64,000 nt of DNA from Microbacterium sp. CSI-V (GCF_001984105.1 NZ_MTQM01000009.1:1116001-1180000); one strand, 5' to 3'; shown: positions 15,875 to 24,330, counted from the first letter of the stretch. Numbers and translations are program-made. The notes: generated from the sequence alone by a model not told the origin.

Positions 15875-16591
15875 ATGCCCCCTGCACCCTCTCCCTCCCC
15901 CGTCGTCGAGGCTCGCGGCATCCGCGTCGATTTCGGCGAGACACGCGCCCTGGACGGGGTCGACCTCGACATCGCCGCGGGCGCTCTGACGGTGATCGTC
16001 GGAGCCAACGGCTCGGGCAAATCGACGCTGGTGGAAGTGCTGGCGGGGGCGCGTGCCCCGTCGGCCGGAACCGTCCGCGTCCACGCGACGTCGCGCGCTT
16101 TCGTTCCACAGAGGGCCGCCGTGGCCGACCGACTCCCCCTCACCGTCCGCGACGTCGTCGTCATCGGCGCCTGGGGGCGGGTGGGCACGGTGCGCCGGCT
16201 GGGTCGCGCCGGTCGCACGGCCGTCGACGACGCCGTGCGCCGTCTCGACGTGACCGCCCTGCAGCGCAAGCCCTTCGGAGCGCTCTCCGGCGGACAGCGT
16301 CAGCGAGCCCTCCTCGCGCAGGGCCTGGCACGCGGCGCCGACCTGCTTTTCCTCGACGAACCGACGACGGCCCTGGATGCCACGAGCGCCGCGCTCATCC
16401 ACGGTGCGATCGCGGAGGAGACCGCCCGCGGGGTCGCCGTCGTGTGCGTGAGCCACGACGACAGACTCATCACCCAGGCCGACGTCGTCGTGCGGCTGGA
16501 CTCGGGCCGTCTCGTCGCCGGAAAGTCCGCCGGGGAAAGCGAAAAGCCCCGGTCTCCCGGGGCTTTCGCTGATGTTCTCGGTGGCGAGTGA
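15875..16591 (+). CDS. aztA: Zinc ABC transporter ATP-binding protein AztA
   Basis: The 238-residue ATPase has a Walker A GANGSGKST, signature [17 protein letters not shown], Walker B DLLFLDEPTTALD and H-loop CVSHD. The start at 15875 is preferred over the in-frame ATG at 15866 because the -10 element overlaps the latter. It energises AztB for zinc import. The 3' end is odd: the last 17 or so codons (SEKPRSPGAFADVLGGE) run through a hairpin that is probably the tRNA-Tyr terminator on the other strand. The TGA lies inside the tRNA acceptor stem. Confidence 0.9.
   Translation: MPPAPSPSPVVEARGIRVDFGETRALDGVDLDIAAGALTVIVGANGSGKSTLVEVLAGARAPSAGTVRVHATSRAFVPQRAAVADRLPLTVRDVVVIGAWGRVGTVRRLGRAGRTAVDDAVRRLDVTALQRKPFGALSGGQRQRALLAQGLARGADLLFLDEPTTALDATSAALIHGAIAEETARGVAVVCVSHDDRLITQADVVVRLDSGRLVAGKSAGESEKPRSPGAFADVLGGE
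16543..16566 (-). terminator. Terminator of tRNA-Tyr, inside the aztA 3' end
   Basis: AAAGCCCCGG pairs with CCGGGGCTTT through a perfect 10-bp stem with a 4-nt loop. On the minus strand it is followed by TTTTC and lies 16 bp after the tRNA 3' end. It also forms on the plus strand, where it is part of the aztA coding sequence. Confidence 0.75.
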
Positions 16592-16663
16592 GGGATTCGA
16601 ACCCCCGAATGCAATGCAGTCTGATTTACAGTCAGATCCCTTTGGCCGCTTGGGTAACTCGCC
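16583..16663 (-). tRNA. tRNA-Tyr (GTA anticodon)
   Basis: The 81-nt minus-strand sequence folds as a class II tRNA. The acceptor arms GGCGAGT and ACTCGCC pair fully. The anticodon stem TCTGA/TCAGA closes the loop CTGTAAA with anticodon GTA, a variable arm follows, and the T arm contains GGTTCGAATCC. CCA is not encoded. It overlaps the aztA stop codon on the opposite strand by 9 bp. Confidence 0.95.
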
Positions 16664-16712
16664 AGGTGCGCACCCGCCCGGCTTTCGCAGTCGACCAGAG
16701 GCGCGATCACCT

Positions 16713-16742
16713 ACCTTACCCTCTGCGAGGGGGTGCTTCCAA
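16713..16742 (-). promoter_or_regulatory. Probable tRNA-Tyr promoter
   Basis: On the minus strand TTGGAA (16742-16737), an 18-bp spacer and TAAGGT (16718-16713) lie about 50 bp upstream of the tRNA. Both hexamers are reasonable sigma-70-type matches. Confidence 0.5.
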
Positions 16743-16774
16743 CACGGGGCAGGTGCGCGACAACGCGGCCCGGG

Positions 16775-17650
16775 TCACTCGGGGATGCGCAGCAGGGCGC
16801 CCTCGCTGCGGCACGTGACCGCGGCCACCTCCATCGCGCGGTCGAGCACGAAGCCCCAGCCCGCCTCGTCCTCGGGGAGGCCGCCGCGCACGAGCGCCGC
16901 CGTCGTCGAGAGCACGGCGTCGCCGCCGCCCATGGTGTCGACGATGGGCTCGGGAAGCTCGACGATCGGGCGCGAGACGGTCAGCCCGTGGGCGTCGACG
17001 GCCGCTCCCCCGGCCCCGTACGTCGCGAGCACGGCCTCGACGCCGAGGCCGGCGAGCTTCTCGCGGAGATCCTCGAGCGGCCCGCCGTAGAGCAGCTGCG
17101 CGTCGTCCTCGCCGACCTTCACCAGCTGCGCCCGCGCGGCAGCCTTCTCGAATCCGCGCACGAAGGCCTCGCGGTCGTGCAGCATTCCGGCCCGGGGGTT
17201 CGGGTCGATCGCGAGCGACGTCGAGCCGACGGCATCCAGCAGCGCGTCGGTCTGGTCGAGGTCGTCGAACGGGAAGCAGCTCACCACGACGAGGGGCGCC
17301 TCGGCGAGCGCGGCGCGCTCGGCGTCACCGTAGTGCACGCGGCGGTTCTGCGCGGCCTCGTTGAAGACGTACTCCGGCTCGCCCCCGGCCGAACGCGTGC
17401 TCACGGCACGGGACGACCCGTGCTCAGAGGGACTCTGCAGCAGGTCGACGTCGTACTCGGCGAGGTAGCCGCGGATCTGCTCGCCCGCCGCGTCGTCGCC
17501 GACCATGGCGATGAGCGACGTGGGGACGCCCAGGCGCGACAGTCCCACCGCGACGTTCAGGGCGGCACCGCCGACGAACTCGCGGACACCGGCGTCGTCG
17601 CGCAGCTCGTCGATCAGGGCGTCGCCGATGACGACGACCCGACCGGTCAC
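16775..17650 (-). CDS. PfkB-family carbohydrate kinase
   Basis: The 291-residue enzyme starts at a GTG that overlaps the preceding stop by 4 bp (GTGA). The PfkB signature VGGAALNVAVGLSRLG is near residue 26, and the catalytic signature DTMGGGDA lies near 240 with the base Asp in GGGD. The family usually has GAGD there, so GGGD is a mild variant. It phosphorylates a sugar, probably fructose or a related ketose, in the cytoplasm. The substrate cannot be fixed from sequence. Co-translation with the FBP gene is suggested by the overlap. Confidence 0.85.
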   Translation of the reverse strand: MTGRVVVIGDALIDELRDDAGVREFVGGAALNVAVGLSRLGVPTSLIAMVGDDAAGEQIRGYLAEYDVDLLQSPSEHGSSRAVSTRSAGGEPEYVFNEAAQNRRVHYGDAERAALAEAPLVVVSCFPFDDLDQTDALLDAVGSTSLAIDPNPRAGMLHDREAFVRGFEKAAARAQLVKVGEDDAQLLYGGPLEDLREKLAGLGVEAVLATYGAGGAAVDAHGLTVSRPIVELPEPIVDTMGGGDAVLSTTAALVRGGLPEDEAGWGFVLDRAMEVAAVTCRSEGALLRIPE

Positions 17651-18147
17651 CGCTGGACTCCGGCCGTGTCGAGCACACGCTCGACGAACGCCTCGGTTCG
17701 GCGCTTGGTGCCGTCGATCTTCATGTCCACACTCCCGCGGATCTCACTCGGCGCCAGCGGCATCGCGAGGCGCACGTTCTCGTGGCACGACAGGTCGGCG
17801 CACATGTACGTTCCGACCGTATCGCCCTGGTCCCCCGCCGCCCCGGCTTTCCGCGCCGTGAACAACGCCACCTGGTCGCCCGGCTGCATCGTGTGGCACA
17901 GATTGCACATCGCCGCCCGCGCGCGCGACTGCCCGTCCGCGGCCCGCAGCACGACGCCGGTGGGCTCACCGCCCCGCTCGGTGACGAGGTAGCCGCGTCC
18001 ACGGGTGCGCGGATCCCGCCACGCGAAGAAGTCGAGGTGGTCCCAGTCGGTCAGCAGGAAATCGTGGGGCAGAGCCAGGACCCGCAGGTCGTCCGGTGCG
18101 GCGTTGACGAACGCCTCGCGCACCTCGTTCTCGGTGAGTGCTCGCAT
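17647..18147 (-). CDS. FBP-domain (FusB-like C-terminal) zinc-finger protein
   Basis: The 166-residue protein has the treble-clef zinc finger of the FBP family: CNLCHTMQPGDQVALF followed by MCADLSCHENVR give four cysteines. This domain is related to the EF-G-binding C-terminal half of FusB-type proteins, which release EF-G from ribosomes. Whether this protein touches EF-G or fusidic acid is unknown. The start at 18147 is supported by a TAGACT hexamer ending 8 nt upstream; the longer frame adds 16 unlikely residues. The GTGA overlap couples it to the PfkB kinase gene. Confidence 0.8.
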   Translation of the reverse strand: MRALTENEVREAFVNAAPDDLRVLALPHDFLLTDWDHLDFFAWRDPRTRGRGYLVTERGGEPTGVVLRAADGQSRARAAMCNLCHTMQPGDQVALFTARKAGAAGDQGDTVGTYMCADLSCHENVRLAMPLAPSEIRGSVDMKIDGTKRRTEAFVERVLDTAGVQR

Positions 18148-18155
18148 GGCATCCG

Positions 18156-18161
18156 AGTCTA
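18156..18161 (-). promoter_or_regulatory. -10-like hexamer of FBP-domain gene
   Basis: TAGACT on the minus strand, 8 nt before the ATG at 18147. Confidence 0.4.
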
Positions 18162-18191
18162 CGAGCGACCCGGGGGCGCCGGGCCGGCCCG

Positions 18192-19121
18192 TCACTTCAC
18201 GCTGCCGGCCGTGAGCCCTCCCACGATGTACTTCTGCAGGGCGAGGAACAGCGCCATGGGCAGGATCGCCGCGAGCACCGCTCCCGCCGCGAACACCGAC
18301 CAGTTGGTGGCCGTCTCCTGCGACACGAACTGGTAGAGGCCCACGGCGAGGGTCTGCTTGTCGGGGTCGACGAGGATCACGGATGCCAAGACGAAGTCGT
18401 TCATGGTGCCGATGAACGACAGCAGCCCGACGACCGCGAGGATCGGAGCGACCAGGCGCAGGATGATCGTGAAGAAGATGCGCGCGTGACCGGCGCCGTC
18501 GATCTTGGCCGCCTCATCGATCGAGGCGGGCACGGTGTTGAAGAAGCCGTACATGAGGTACGTGTTCACACCGAGCGCGCCGCCGAGGTACACCATGATC
18601 AGACCGATCTGGGAGTTCAACCCGATCGCGGGGAAGACGTCGGCGATCGTCGTCATGAGCAGGAAGATCGCCACGAACGCCAGCAGCTGCGGGAACATCT
18701 GCACCAGCAGCAGGCTGAGGAGCCCGAATCGGCGTCCGGCGAAGCGCATGCGGGAGAAGGAGTACGCCGCGAGCGCGCCGAGGAACACGGTGCCGGCGGC
18801 GGTGACGAGCCCGATCACGAGCGAGTTGACGAACCACGCGGCGAAGGGCTGCTGCGGCAGCGAGAACAGACGCACGAAGCTGTCGACGCTGATCGTCTGG
18901 AACAGTCCGTTGGCCGTGAGCAGCGTCCCGCCGGGGTTCAGGGCGGCCGACAGCACGTACAGCAGCGGGAACGCCGAGAAGATCAGCATCGCGATGCCGA
19001 CGAGATGACGCCAACCGGTCTGCCGGAACCAGGTGCCGAACGGACGGCGCGGCGGTCGCGGTGCGCGGTCGGCGCGGTCGTTGCGGGCGGGGCGGGTGAG
19101 GGTCGCGGTGTCGATCGCCAT
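18192..19121 (-). CDS. malG: Maltose-type ABC transporter permease MalG
   Basis: The 309-residue membrane protein has six predicted helices, the EAA loop PASIDEAAKIDGAGHARIF and the MalG-like C-terminus QKYIVGGLTAGSVK. It starts 1 bp after the malF stop. With MalF it forms the channel of a maltose/maltodextrin importer. The operon encodes no ATPase. Confidence 0.9.
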   Translation of the reverse strand: MAIDTATLTRPARNDRADRAPRPPRRPFGTWFRQTGWRHLVGIAMLIFSAFPLLYVLSAALNPGGTLLTANGLFQTISVDSFVRLFSLPQQPFAAWFVNSLVIGLVTAAGTVFLGALAAYSFSRMRFAGRRFGLLSLLLVQMFPQLLAFVAIFLLMTTIADVFPAIGLNSQIGLIMVYLGGALGVNTYLMYGFFNTVPASIDEAAKIDGAGHARIFFTIILRLVAPILAVVGLLSFIGTMNDFVLASVILVDPDKQTLAVGLYQFVSQETATNWSVFAAGAVLAAILPMALFLALQKYIVGGLTAGSVK

Positions 19122-19122
19122 G

Positions 19123-20757
19123 TCAGTTCAGCTCCTCGAGGGCCTTGGTCTGGCGGAATCCGATGTAGGAGATCACGCCGACGAGCAGGAAGATCACGAT
19201 CGAGAAGGCGCTGGCCAGGCCGAAGTCGCGCAGCTGGCCGACGAAGGCGACCTTGTAGACCATCGAGATCAGGATGTCGGTGGCACCGGCGTTGATCGCG
19301 GCGTCGGCGAACCGCGGTCCCCCGCCCGTGAGCATGTAGATGAGGTTGAAGTTGTTGAAGTTGAACGCGAACGACGAGATCAGCAGCGGTGCCACGGAGA
19401 CCAGCAGCAGGGGGAACTTGATGTGGCGGAAGATCTGCCACACGCTCGCCCCGTCCACACGCCCGGCCTCGGTGATGTCGTCCGGGATCGACTGCAGCGC
19501 GCCCGTGCACACCAGGAACATGTACGGGTAGCCGAGCCAGAGGTTGACGATCAGGATCGCGATCTTCGCCAGCACCGGGTCCTGCAACCACGGGATGGTG
19601 GCCCCGCCGAGGATCGTCTGGTTGATGAACCCGAAGTCCTGGTTGAACATCCCCGCCCAGACCAGCGCCGAGAGGAATGCCGGGAACGCGTACGGCAGGA
19701 TCATCACGACCCGGTAGTACTTCCGGCTCTTCATACGCGGGTCGTTCAGCACGATCGCGAGGAAGAGGCCCAGGACGAAGGTGGTCGCCACCGACAGGAA
19801 CGCGAACGCGAAGGTCCAGATCGCCACGGCGATGAAGGGACCGCGGATGGAGTCCTCGGTGAAGGCGCGCACGAAGTTGTCCGCCCCCACCGTCACGACC
19901 CAGCCCGGCAGCAGCTCGGAGCCGTCATCGGCGGTGAACGCCCCCGTCCCGATGTCGCGGTAGACCGTGCCGTCGGTGGTGTCGGTCATCGTGTCGGCCG
20001 CGGCATCCCAGGTCAGGCTGGAGGTGAACAGGTACGCGTTCGAGCCGTCCGTGGTGCGGAGGAACCCGGCGTTGGGATCCTCGGAGATCGGCACCGCGAT
20101 CGCACCGATGGCGCCCTGGTTGGCGACGATGCCGGCAAAGTCGAGGCTCGTGTAGCCGTCGGCGGCGACGGCGCGACCGCCCGAGAACTCGGCGTCCACG
20201 GGTTCGAGCTCGGACTCGGTCGTTCCCACGGCGGCGTCGCCCGTCACCGGATCGGTCACCAGCAGCGAGAACACCCCGTCGCGCTCGACGACGGTGATCG
20301 GGTAGGTCGCCGAGTCGGCCACGCGGGTCTGCGACTGCAGGAGCAGCGCGTTGACGGCGTCATCCTTGGTCGAGTTGTGGCCCGAGCCGTAGTTGGTGAA
20401 CGCGATGTACACCGTGTACGCGACGACGAAGATCTGGAAGATCAGCAGGAAGATCAGGCCCGGCGTGAGGTATTTTGCCGGGAGCAGCCCGGGCGTGAGG
20501 TAGACGACTTTCACGCCGACGGCGATGAGCGCGACGGCACCGGCGACCGCCCACTGCCCCGTCCCCGCGAGCACCATGACGGCGTACACGGCGGCCGCGT
20601 CGATGATCGACAGCGCGACGATCTTGACGAGCCAGACCTTCCATCCGGCCGCGGCGGCTTCGGCGTAGCGCTCGGCGCGGCGGCGGCGTCGCTCGGCCGC
20701 GGGGTCGGGAGGGGTCGAGCCGACAGGGGTGTCGTTCTCGAGGAGGGGAGCCGTCAT
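19123..20757 (-). CDS. malF: Maltose-type ABC transporter permease MalF
   Basis: The 544-residue protein is long for this family because it carries three or four N-terminal helices and a large extracytoplasmic insertion (roughly residues 115-300), as in enterobacterial MalF. The core then has the usual helices and the EAA loop PDDITEAGRVDGASVWQIF. The start at 20757 has AGAAGG upstream. The insertion normally contacts the maltose-binding protein and supports the assignment to the maltose class. It sits between malE and malG. Confidence 0.9.
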   Translation of the reverse strand: MTAPLLENDTPVGSTPPDPAAERRRRRAERYAEAAAAGWKVWLVKIVALSIIDAAAVYAVMVLAGTGQWAVAGAVALIAVGVKVVYLTPGLLPAKYLTPGLIFLLIFQIFVVAYTVYIAFTNYGSGHNSTKDDAVNALLLQSQTRVADSATYPITVVERDGVFSLLVTDPVTGDAAVGTTESELEPVDAEFSGGRAVAADGYTSLDFAGIVANQGAIGAIAVPISEDPNAGFLRTTDGSNAYLFTSSLTWDAAADTMTDTTDGTVYRDIGTGAFTADDGSELLPGWVVTVGADNFVRAFTEDSIRGPFIAVAIWTFAFAFLSVATTFVLGLFLAIVLNDPRMKSRKYYRVVMILPYAFPAFLSALVWAGMFNQDFGFINQTILGGATIPWLQDPVLAKIAILIVNLWLGYPYMFLVCTGALQSIPDDITEAGRVDGASVWQIFRHIKFPLLLVSVAPLLISSFAFNFNNFNLIYMLTGGGPRFADAAINAGATDILISMVYKVAFVGQLRDFGLASAFSIVIFLLVGVISYIGFRQTKALEELN

Positions 20758-20855
20758 CGTTGAGGCCTTCTGCGTCAGGGGGACGAAGTCCGGGGGTGGG
20801 GGAAGAGGGGGTGCCACGGCGGGCGGCCGCGAAGGACGCCCGCCGTGGCGGTGGA

Positions 20856-22094
20856 TCAACCGGCGATCTTGGCCTGGATGTCGTCGGACATCTTGGTCCA
20901 CGTGGCCGTGGGGTCCTCGCCCTTGAGGAGCGCGACCTCGGCGACACCCCAGAACTCCCAGACCGAACCCATCTCGGGGATGCTCGGCATCGGGGCACCC
21001 TGGGCGCCGACCTCACCGAAGCCGGCGATGATCGGGTCGGAGGCGGCCTTCTCGTACGCCGCCTTCAGTGCCGGCGGACGGTCGCCCGCCTCGTAGAGCG
21101 CCGTCTGCACGGGCTCGGTGCCGAGGTAGTTCACCAGGAACTCGTTCGCGGCGAGCGCGTTCTGCGACTTCGCGTTCAGGTAGAAGCCCTGCACGCCCAC
21201 GAAGGGCTGCGCGGGCTGACCGCCGGCCGACGGGATCGGGTCGACGGCGATGTTGATGCCCTTGGCCTCGGCATCCGCGACGTTCCAGGGGCCGGTGAGG
21301 ATGAACGGCGTCTGGCCCGAGTTGAAGGCCTCCTTGGAGAGGTCCTGGGTGAGGTTCAGGTTGATCGTGCCGGCGGCGCCCTGCGCTCCGAGCCACGCGG
21401 CGAAGGCCTGGCCGGCCTCGTCGCCGATCGACAGCTGCGAGCCGTCGTAGCTGCCGTCGGCGTTGCGCGCGAACACGGAGTTCCCGAACGACGTCTCGAA
21501 CGGGTACAGGTGGTACGGGTCGGCGTTGGCCGGGTCCAGTCCCACGACGAAGGGGTACTGCACGCCGGCGGCGGTGCCCTTGGCGATCATGTCGTCGAAC
21601 GAGGTCGGCGCCTCGGGGACGAGGTCGACGTTGCGCATCAGCGCGATGTTCTCGGTCGCGTACGGCAGGCCGTAGACCTTGCCGTCGTTGGTGAACGCCT
21701 GGATGGCGACGTCCTGGAACTCGGATGCCTTGTCGCCGAGCTCGATGGGGGCGACGAGGCCGTCCTGCACGAAGCCGCCGAGCCAGTCGTGCGCGCCGAC
21801 GGTGATGTCGGGGCCCTTACCGGTGGGGACCTGCGCGGCGAAGTCGGCCTGGATCTTCGAGAAGTCCTTCTCGACGAGGTCGACCTTGATGCCCTTCTCG
21901 TCCGCGAAGGTCGCGGCGACGTCCTTCAGGGCGTCCGCGCGGTTCGCGTCGACCCAGACGGTCAGGGTGCCGGCCGCGGCGGCGTCGCCGCTGGCCTGCG
22001 GAGCTGCGCCGCTGCCGGAGCAACCGGCCAGCAGCAGCGAACCGGCGGCGATGAGGACGCCGAAGCCGAGTGCGCTCGTGGATTTCACCTTCAT
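20856..22094 (-). CDS. malE: Maltose/maltodextrin-binding lipoprotein
   Basis: The 412-residue binding protein has a signal peptide ending in SLLLAGC with Cys25 lipidated. The mature part starts LTVWVDANRADALKDVAATF, close to the opening of MalE-type proteins, and contains KGPDITVGAHDWLGGFVQDG and YGLPYATENIALMRN, both typical of that group. It is the first gene of the operon. Upstream are two tandem LacI-type operators, but the matching repressor gene is not in this window. Confidence 0.9.
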   Translation of the reverse strand: MKVKSTSALGFGVLIAAGSLLLAGCSGSGAAPQASGDAAAAGTLTVWVDANRADALKDVAATFADEKGIKVDLVEKDFSKIQADFAAQVPTGKGPDITVGAHDWLGGFVQDGLVAPIELGDKASEFQDVAIQAFTNDGKVYGLPYATENIALMRNVDLVPEAPTSFDDMIAKGTAAGVQYPFVVGLDPANADPYHLYPFETSFGNSVFARNADGSYDGSQLSIGDEAGQAFAAWLGAQGAAGTINLNLTQDLSKEAFNSGQTPFILTGPWNVADAEAKGINIAVDPIPSAGGQPAQPFVGVQGFYLNAKSQNALAANEFLVNYLGTEPVQTALYEAGDRPPALKAAYEKAASDPIIAGFGEVGAQGAPMPSIPEMGSVWEFWGVAEVALLKGEDPTATWTKMSDDIQAKIAG

Positions 22095-22170
22095 TGGTGG
22101 TGTGCCTCTCTGGTGGGGGGAGGGGCGGCGGATCGTCCGGATGGTGGACGCCGTCGGCCCCGTGTCGTCA

Positions 22171-22199
22171 TGCAAGCGCTTACGCTGCAAGCGCTTACA
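22171..22199. promoter_or_regulatory. Tandem LacI/MalR-type operators upstream of malE
   Basis: TGCAAGCGCTTACG (22171-22184) and TGCAAGCGCTTACA (22186-22199) are two near-identical palindromes in direct order, 15 bp centre to centre. GCAAGCGCTT with its CG centre is the classical LacI/CcpA-group core. They lie 77-105 bp upstream of malE. Confidence 0.8.
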
Positions 22200-22262
22200 T
22201 ACTGTGCGACCTCACCCGACTTCGCAAAACGGCCGCGCGCGTCGATACCAAGCTGTGATGTC

Positions 22263-22274
22263 GTGAGCGCTCAC
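22263..22274. promoter_or_regulatory. lac-operator-like palindrome near yajQ
   Basis: GTGAGCGCTCAC is a perfect 12-bp palindrome about 35 bp upstream of the YajQ -10 element and 169 bp upstream of malE. Its half-site differs from the malE operators, so it may serve another LacI/GntR-type regulator or none. Confidence 0.4.
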
Positions 22275-22308
22275 AGGCCATCCCGGAGGCGCACCCGCCT
22301 CGGCTCGC

Positions 22309-22314
22309 TAGAAT
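22309..22314 (+). promoter_or_regulatory. -10 element of yajQ gene
   Basis: TAGAAT ends 6 nt before the ATG at 22321. There is no ribosome binding site (CGCGGG only). Confidence 0.55.
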
Positions 22315-22320
22315 CGCGGG

Positions 22321-22809
22321 ATGGCCGACAGCTCATTCGACATCGTCTCCAAGATCGACCGCCAGGAAGCCGACAACGCCCTGAACCAGGCGCGCAAAGA
22401 GGTCGAGCAGCGCTACGACTTCAAGGGCACCGACGCCTCCATCGAGTGGAGCGGCGAAGCGATCCTCATCAAGGCGAACTCCGAGGAGCGCGCCAAAGCC
22501 GTGCTCGACGTCTTCCAGACCAAGCTCATCAAGCGCGGCATCTCGCTGAAGAGCCTCGAGACGGGCGACCCGGTCGCCGGCGGCAAGGAGTACCGCATCA
22601 CCTCGACGCTGAAGGAAGGCATCTCGCAGGAGAACGCGAAGAAGATCGGCAAGATCATCCGCGACGAGGGCCCCAAGAGCGTGAAGTCGCAGATCCAAGG
22701 CGACGAGCTGCGGGTGCAGTCCAAGTCGCGCGACGACCTGCAGGAGGTCCAGCGCCTCCTCAAGGCCGCCGACCTCGACGTCGACCTGCAGTTCACGAAC
22801 TACCGGTAA
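22321..22809 (+). CDS. YajQ-family nucleotide-binding protein
   Basis: The 162-residue protein matches YajQ over its full length: [20 protein letters not shown], then [33 protein letters not shown] and the C-terminal [10 protein letters not shown]. It folds as two ferredoxin-like domains. In Xanthomonas a homolog binds cyclic-di-GMP; whether this one does is unknown. It is monocistronic, divergent from malE and convergent with the Tat-exported protein gene. Confidence 0.93.
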   Translation: MADSSFDIVSKIDRQEADNALNQARKEVEQRYDFKGTDASIEWSGEAILIKANSEERAKAVLDVFQTKLIKRGISLKSLETGDPVAGGKEYRITSTLKEGISQENAKKIGKIIRDEGPKSVKSQIQGDELRVQSKSRDDLQEVQRLLKAADLDVDLQFTNYR

Positions 22810-22864
22810 GAGCGCGATCCGCTGACGGCGCCGGCCCTGGCATCCGCTGGGTCGGCGCTTCCCG

Positions 22865-24268
22865 TCACGGCAGCTTCGGCGCCTGCGGCACGGAGTCGGC
22901 GGCGGGGATCTCCACATCCACCGACCGAGGAGCGCGAGGATCGGCGCTGACACCCCGCCGCTGCCCGCTCGACCCGGATGCCGCCTTGTCCTCGTCGGTC
23001 TTGTCCTCCTCGACCTGGATCGGGTGCGCCGTGGCGTAGGCATCCTGCCGGATACCGGTGACCTGCCACGAGACTTCGACGTTGCCGTGATCGGTACGGA
23101 TCTCGAAGGAGTTGCCGGAGACCTTTCGCGACACGATCGCCTGGGCGAACTGCCCGATGACGGTGAGCTGGTACCGCGGATCGCGGTTGAGAGCGTCGAA
23201 GTAGTCGGGGAGATCGACCGTGGCATGCCCATCGGCGTCGGTCGTCACCATCCCGTTGTAGACGTTCATCATGTCCGGCGACTCGACGAACGAATGCGAC
23301 AGCCACTTGTTGTCCGGGTCGAGCGGGTGGTCGATCTTGAAGGATCCCGCGCTCTTGCTGAGCGTGCCGTTCACGTGCACACGCCCCTGGGCGAAGACCG
23401 CGAAGCCGTCGGGGCTACTGGTCGTCGCGTACACGCCGTAGTTCTGCCCCGTCGTGGCGGTGCCGACGCCGTACAGGCCCCAGGACGTGCCCTGTCCCCA
23501 GACTCCGACGTATCCGGAGTCGCCACGGACACCGGCCGTACCGCCGCCGGTCCCGTAGACCGCGTACTGCCCGCCCTCGGCGAGGAGAGCTTGGGCTTGC
23601 CCGGAGACGGCGGCCTGCGCGTAGACGCCGATCCGTCCGCTCGCGATCAACCCGTTGGCGGCGCCCGAGCCTCCGGCGAGCAGGCCGGTCGTGCCGCCGA
23701 AATATCCGCCGACGCTGTCACCCAGCCCGACCACGCCGTAGTAGCCCGTCTGCCCGAGGACGCCGCCAGTCTTTCCCGACCCCACGACGCCGTAGTCGTT
23801 CGTCGATGTGCCCTTGACGCCGGCCCCGCTGGTCGAGCTCCCGACGACGCCCGCGCCTGCGGCAGCACTCGCTGAGATCGTCGCGGACGATGCGGCTGTG
23901 CTCGTGGACGAGGCCTGGATCGCCGTCCCGCCCGTCTTCACCTGCAGTTTCGCCGTCGGGGTGGTCACCCCGATGCCCACATTCCCGTTCGCGAGGATCC
24001 GCATGCGTTCGGCGTTCGAGGTCGCCCCCGAGGCACGCGTCTTGAAGATCAAGGGGGCGCCGGCCGTGGTGGGCCCGAGGAAGTTGGAACCGTCCGTCGA
24101 GACGCCGGAATTGCCGCCGAGGAGCCACGCCGTGGTTCCCGGAGCGGCTTCGGCCGGCGAGGCGGACGCTGCACTCACGGCTCCGGCTACACCCGCGGCC
24201 GCTCCCACGAGCAGCAGCCGACGGGGGAGGCCGGACGGAGGAGCAGCGGGTGGTGTCGTCGCGGGCAT
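22865..24268 (-). CDS. Tat-exported Gly-rich repeat protein with tail-fibre-like C-terminal domain
   Basis: The 467-residue protein starts at an ATG with AAAGGAG upstream. A twin-arginine signal (R16 and R17 in PRRLLLVG, then an Ala-rich stretch to SPAEAA) exports it. Next comes a segment like those before tail-fibre repeats (NGNVGIGVTTPTAKLQVKT). About 170 residues of irregular Gly-rich repeats follow (GVVGSGKTGGVLGQTGYYG and similar), probably a beta-solenoid. The C-terminal domain (KIDHPLDPDNKWLSHSFVES ... YQLTVIGQFAQAIVSRKV) occurs, as I recall, in secreted proteins of many phyla without known function. The C-terminus is charged and likely disordered. A surface or adhesion role is only a guess. 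Confidence 0.7.
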   Translation of the reverse strand: MPATTPPAAPPSGLPRRLLLVGAAAGVAGAVSAASASPAEAAPGTTAWLLGGNSGVSTDGSNFLGPTTAGAPLIFKTRASGATSNAERMRILANGNVGIGVTTPTAKLQVKTGGTAIQASSTSTAASSATISASAAAGAGVVGSSTSGAGVKGTSTNDYGVVGSGKTGGVLGQTGYYGVVGLGDSVGGYFGGTTGLLAGGSGAANGLIASGRIGVYAQAAVSGQAQALLAEGGQYAVYGTGGGTAGVRGDSGYVGVWGQGTSWGLYGVGTATTGQNYGVYATTSSPDGFAVFAQGRVHVNGTLSKSAGSFKIDHPLDPDNKWLSHSFVESPDMMNVYNGMVTTDADGHATVDLPDYFDALNRDPRYQLTVIGQFAQAIVSRKVSGNSFEIRTDHGNVEVSWQVTGIRQDAYATAHPIQVEEDKTDEDKAASGSSGQRRGVSADPRAPRSVDVEIPAADSVPQAPKLP

Positions 24269-24312
24269 GGGGAAAGCTCCTTTCATGTCGGATGCCGCCG
24301 AGGGTAGGGTCA

Positions 24313-24330
24313 CTTGCCACTCGTGGCAAG
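24313..24330. promoter_or_regulatory. Inverted repeat upstream of Tat-exported protein gene
   Basis: CTTGCCAC-TC-GTGGCAAG, a perfect 8-bp inverted repeat 45 bp upstream of the start at 24268. It is probably an operator; no candidate regulator is nearby. Confidence 0.5.

Noticed and set aside
13511..16591. A 1026-codon plus-strand frame ending in AztA
   Set aside because: Everything before 15866 is antisense to aztC, the lipoprotein gene and aztB; only the ATPase portion shows motifs.
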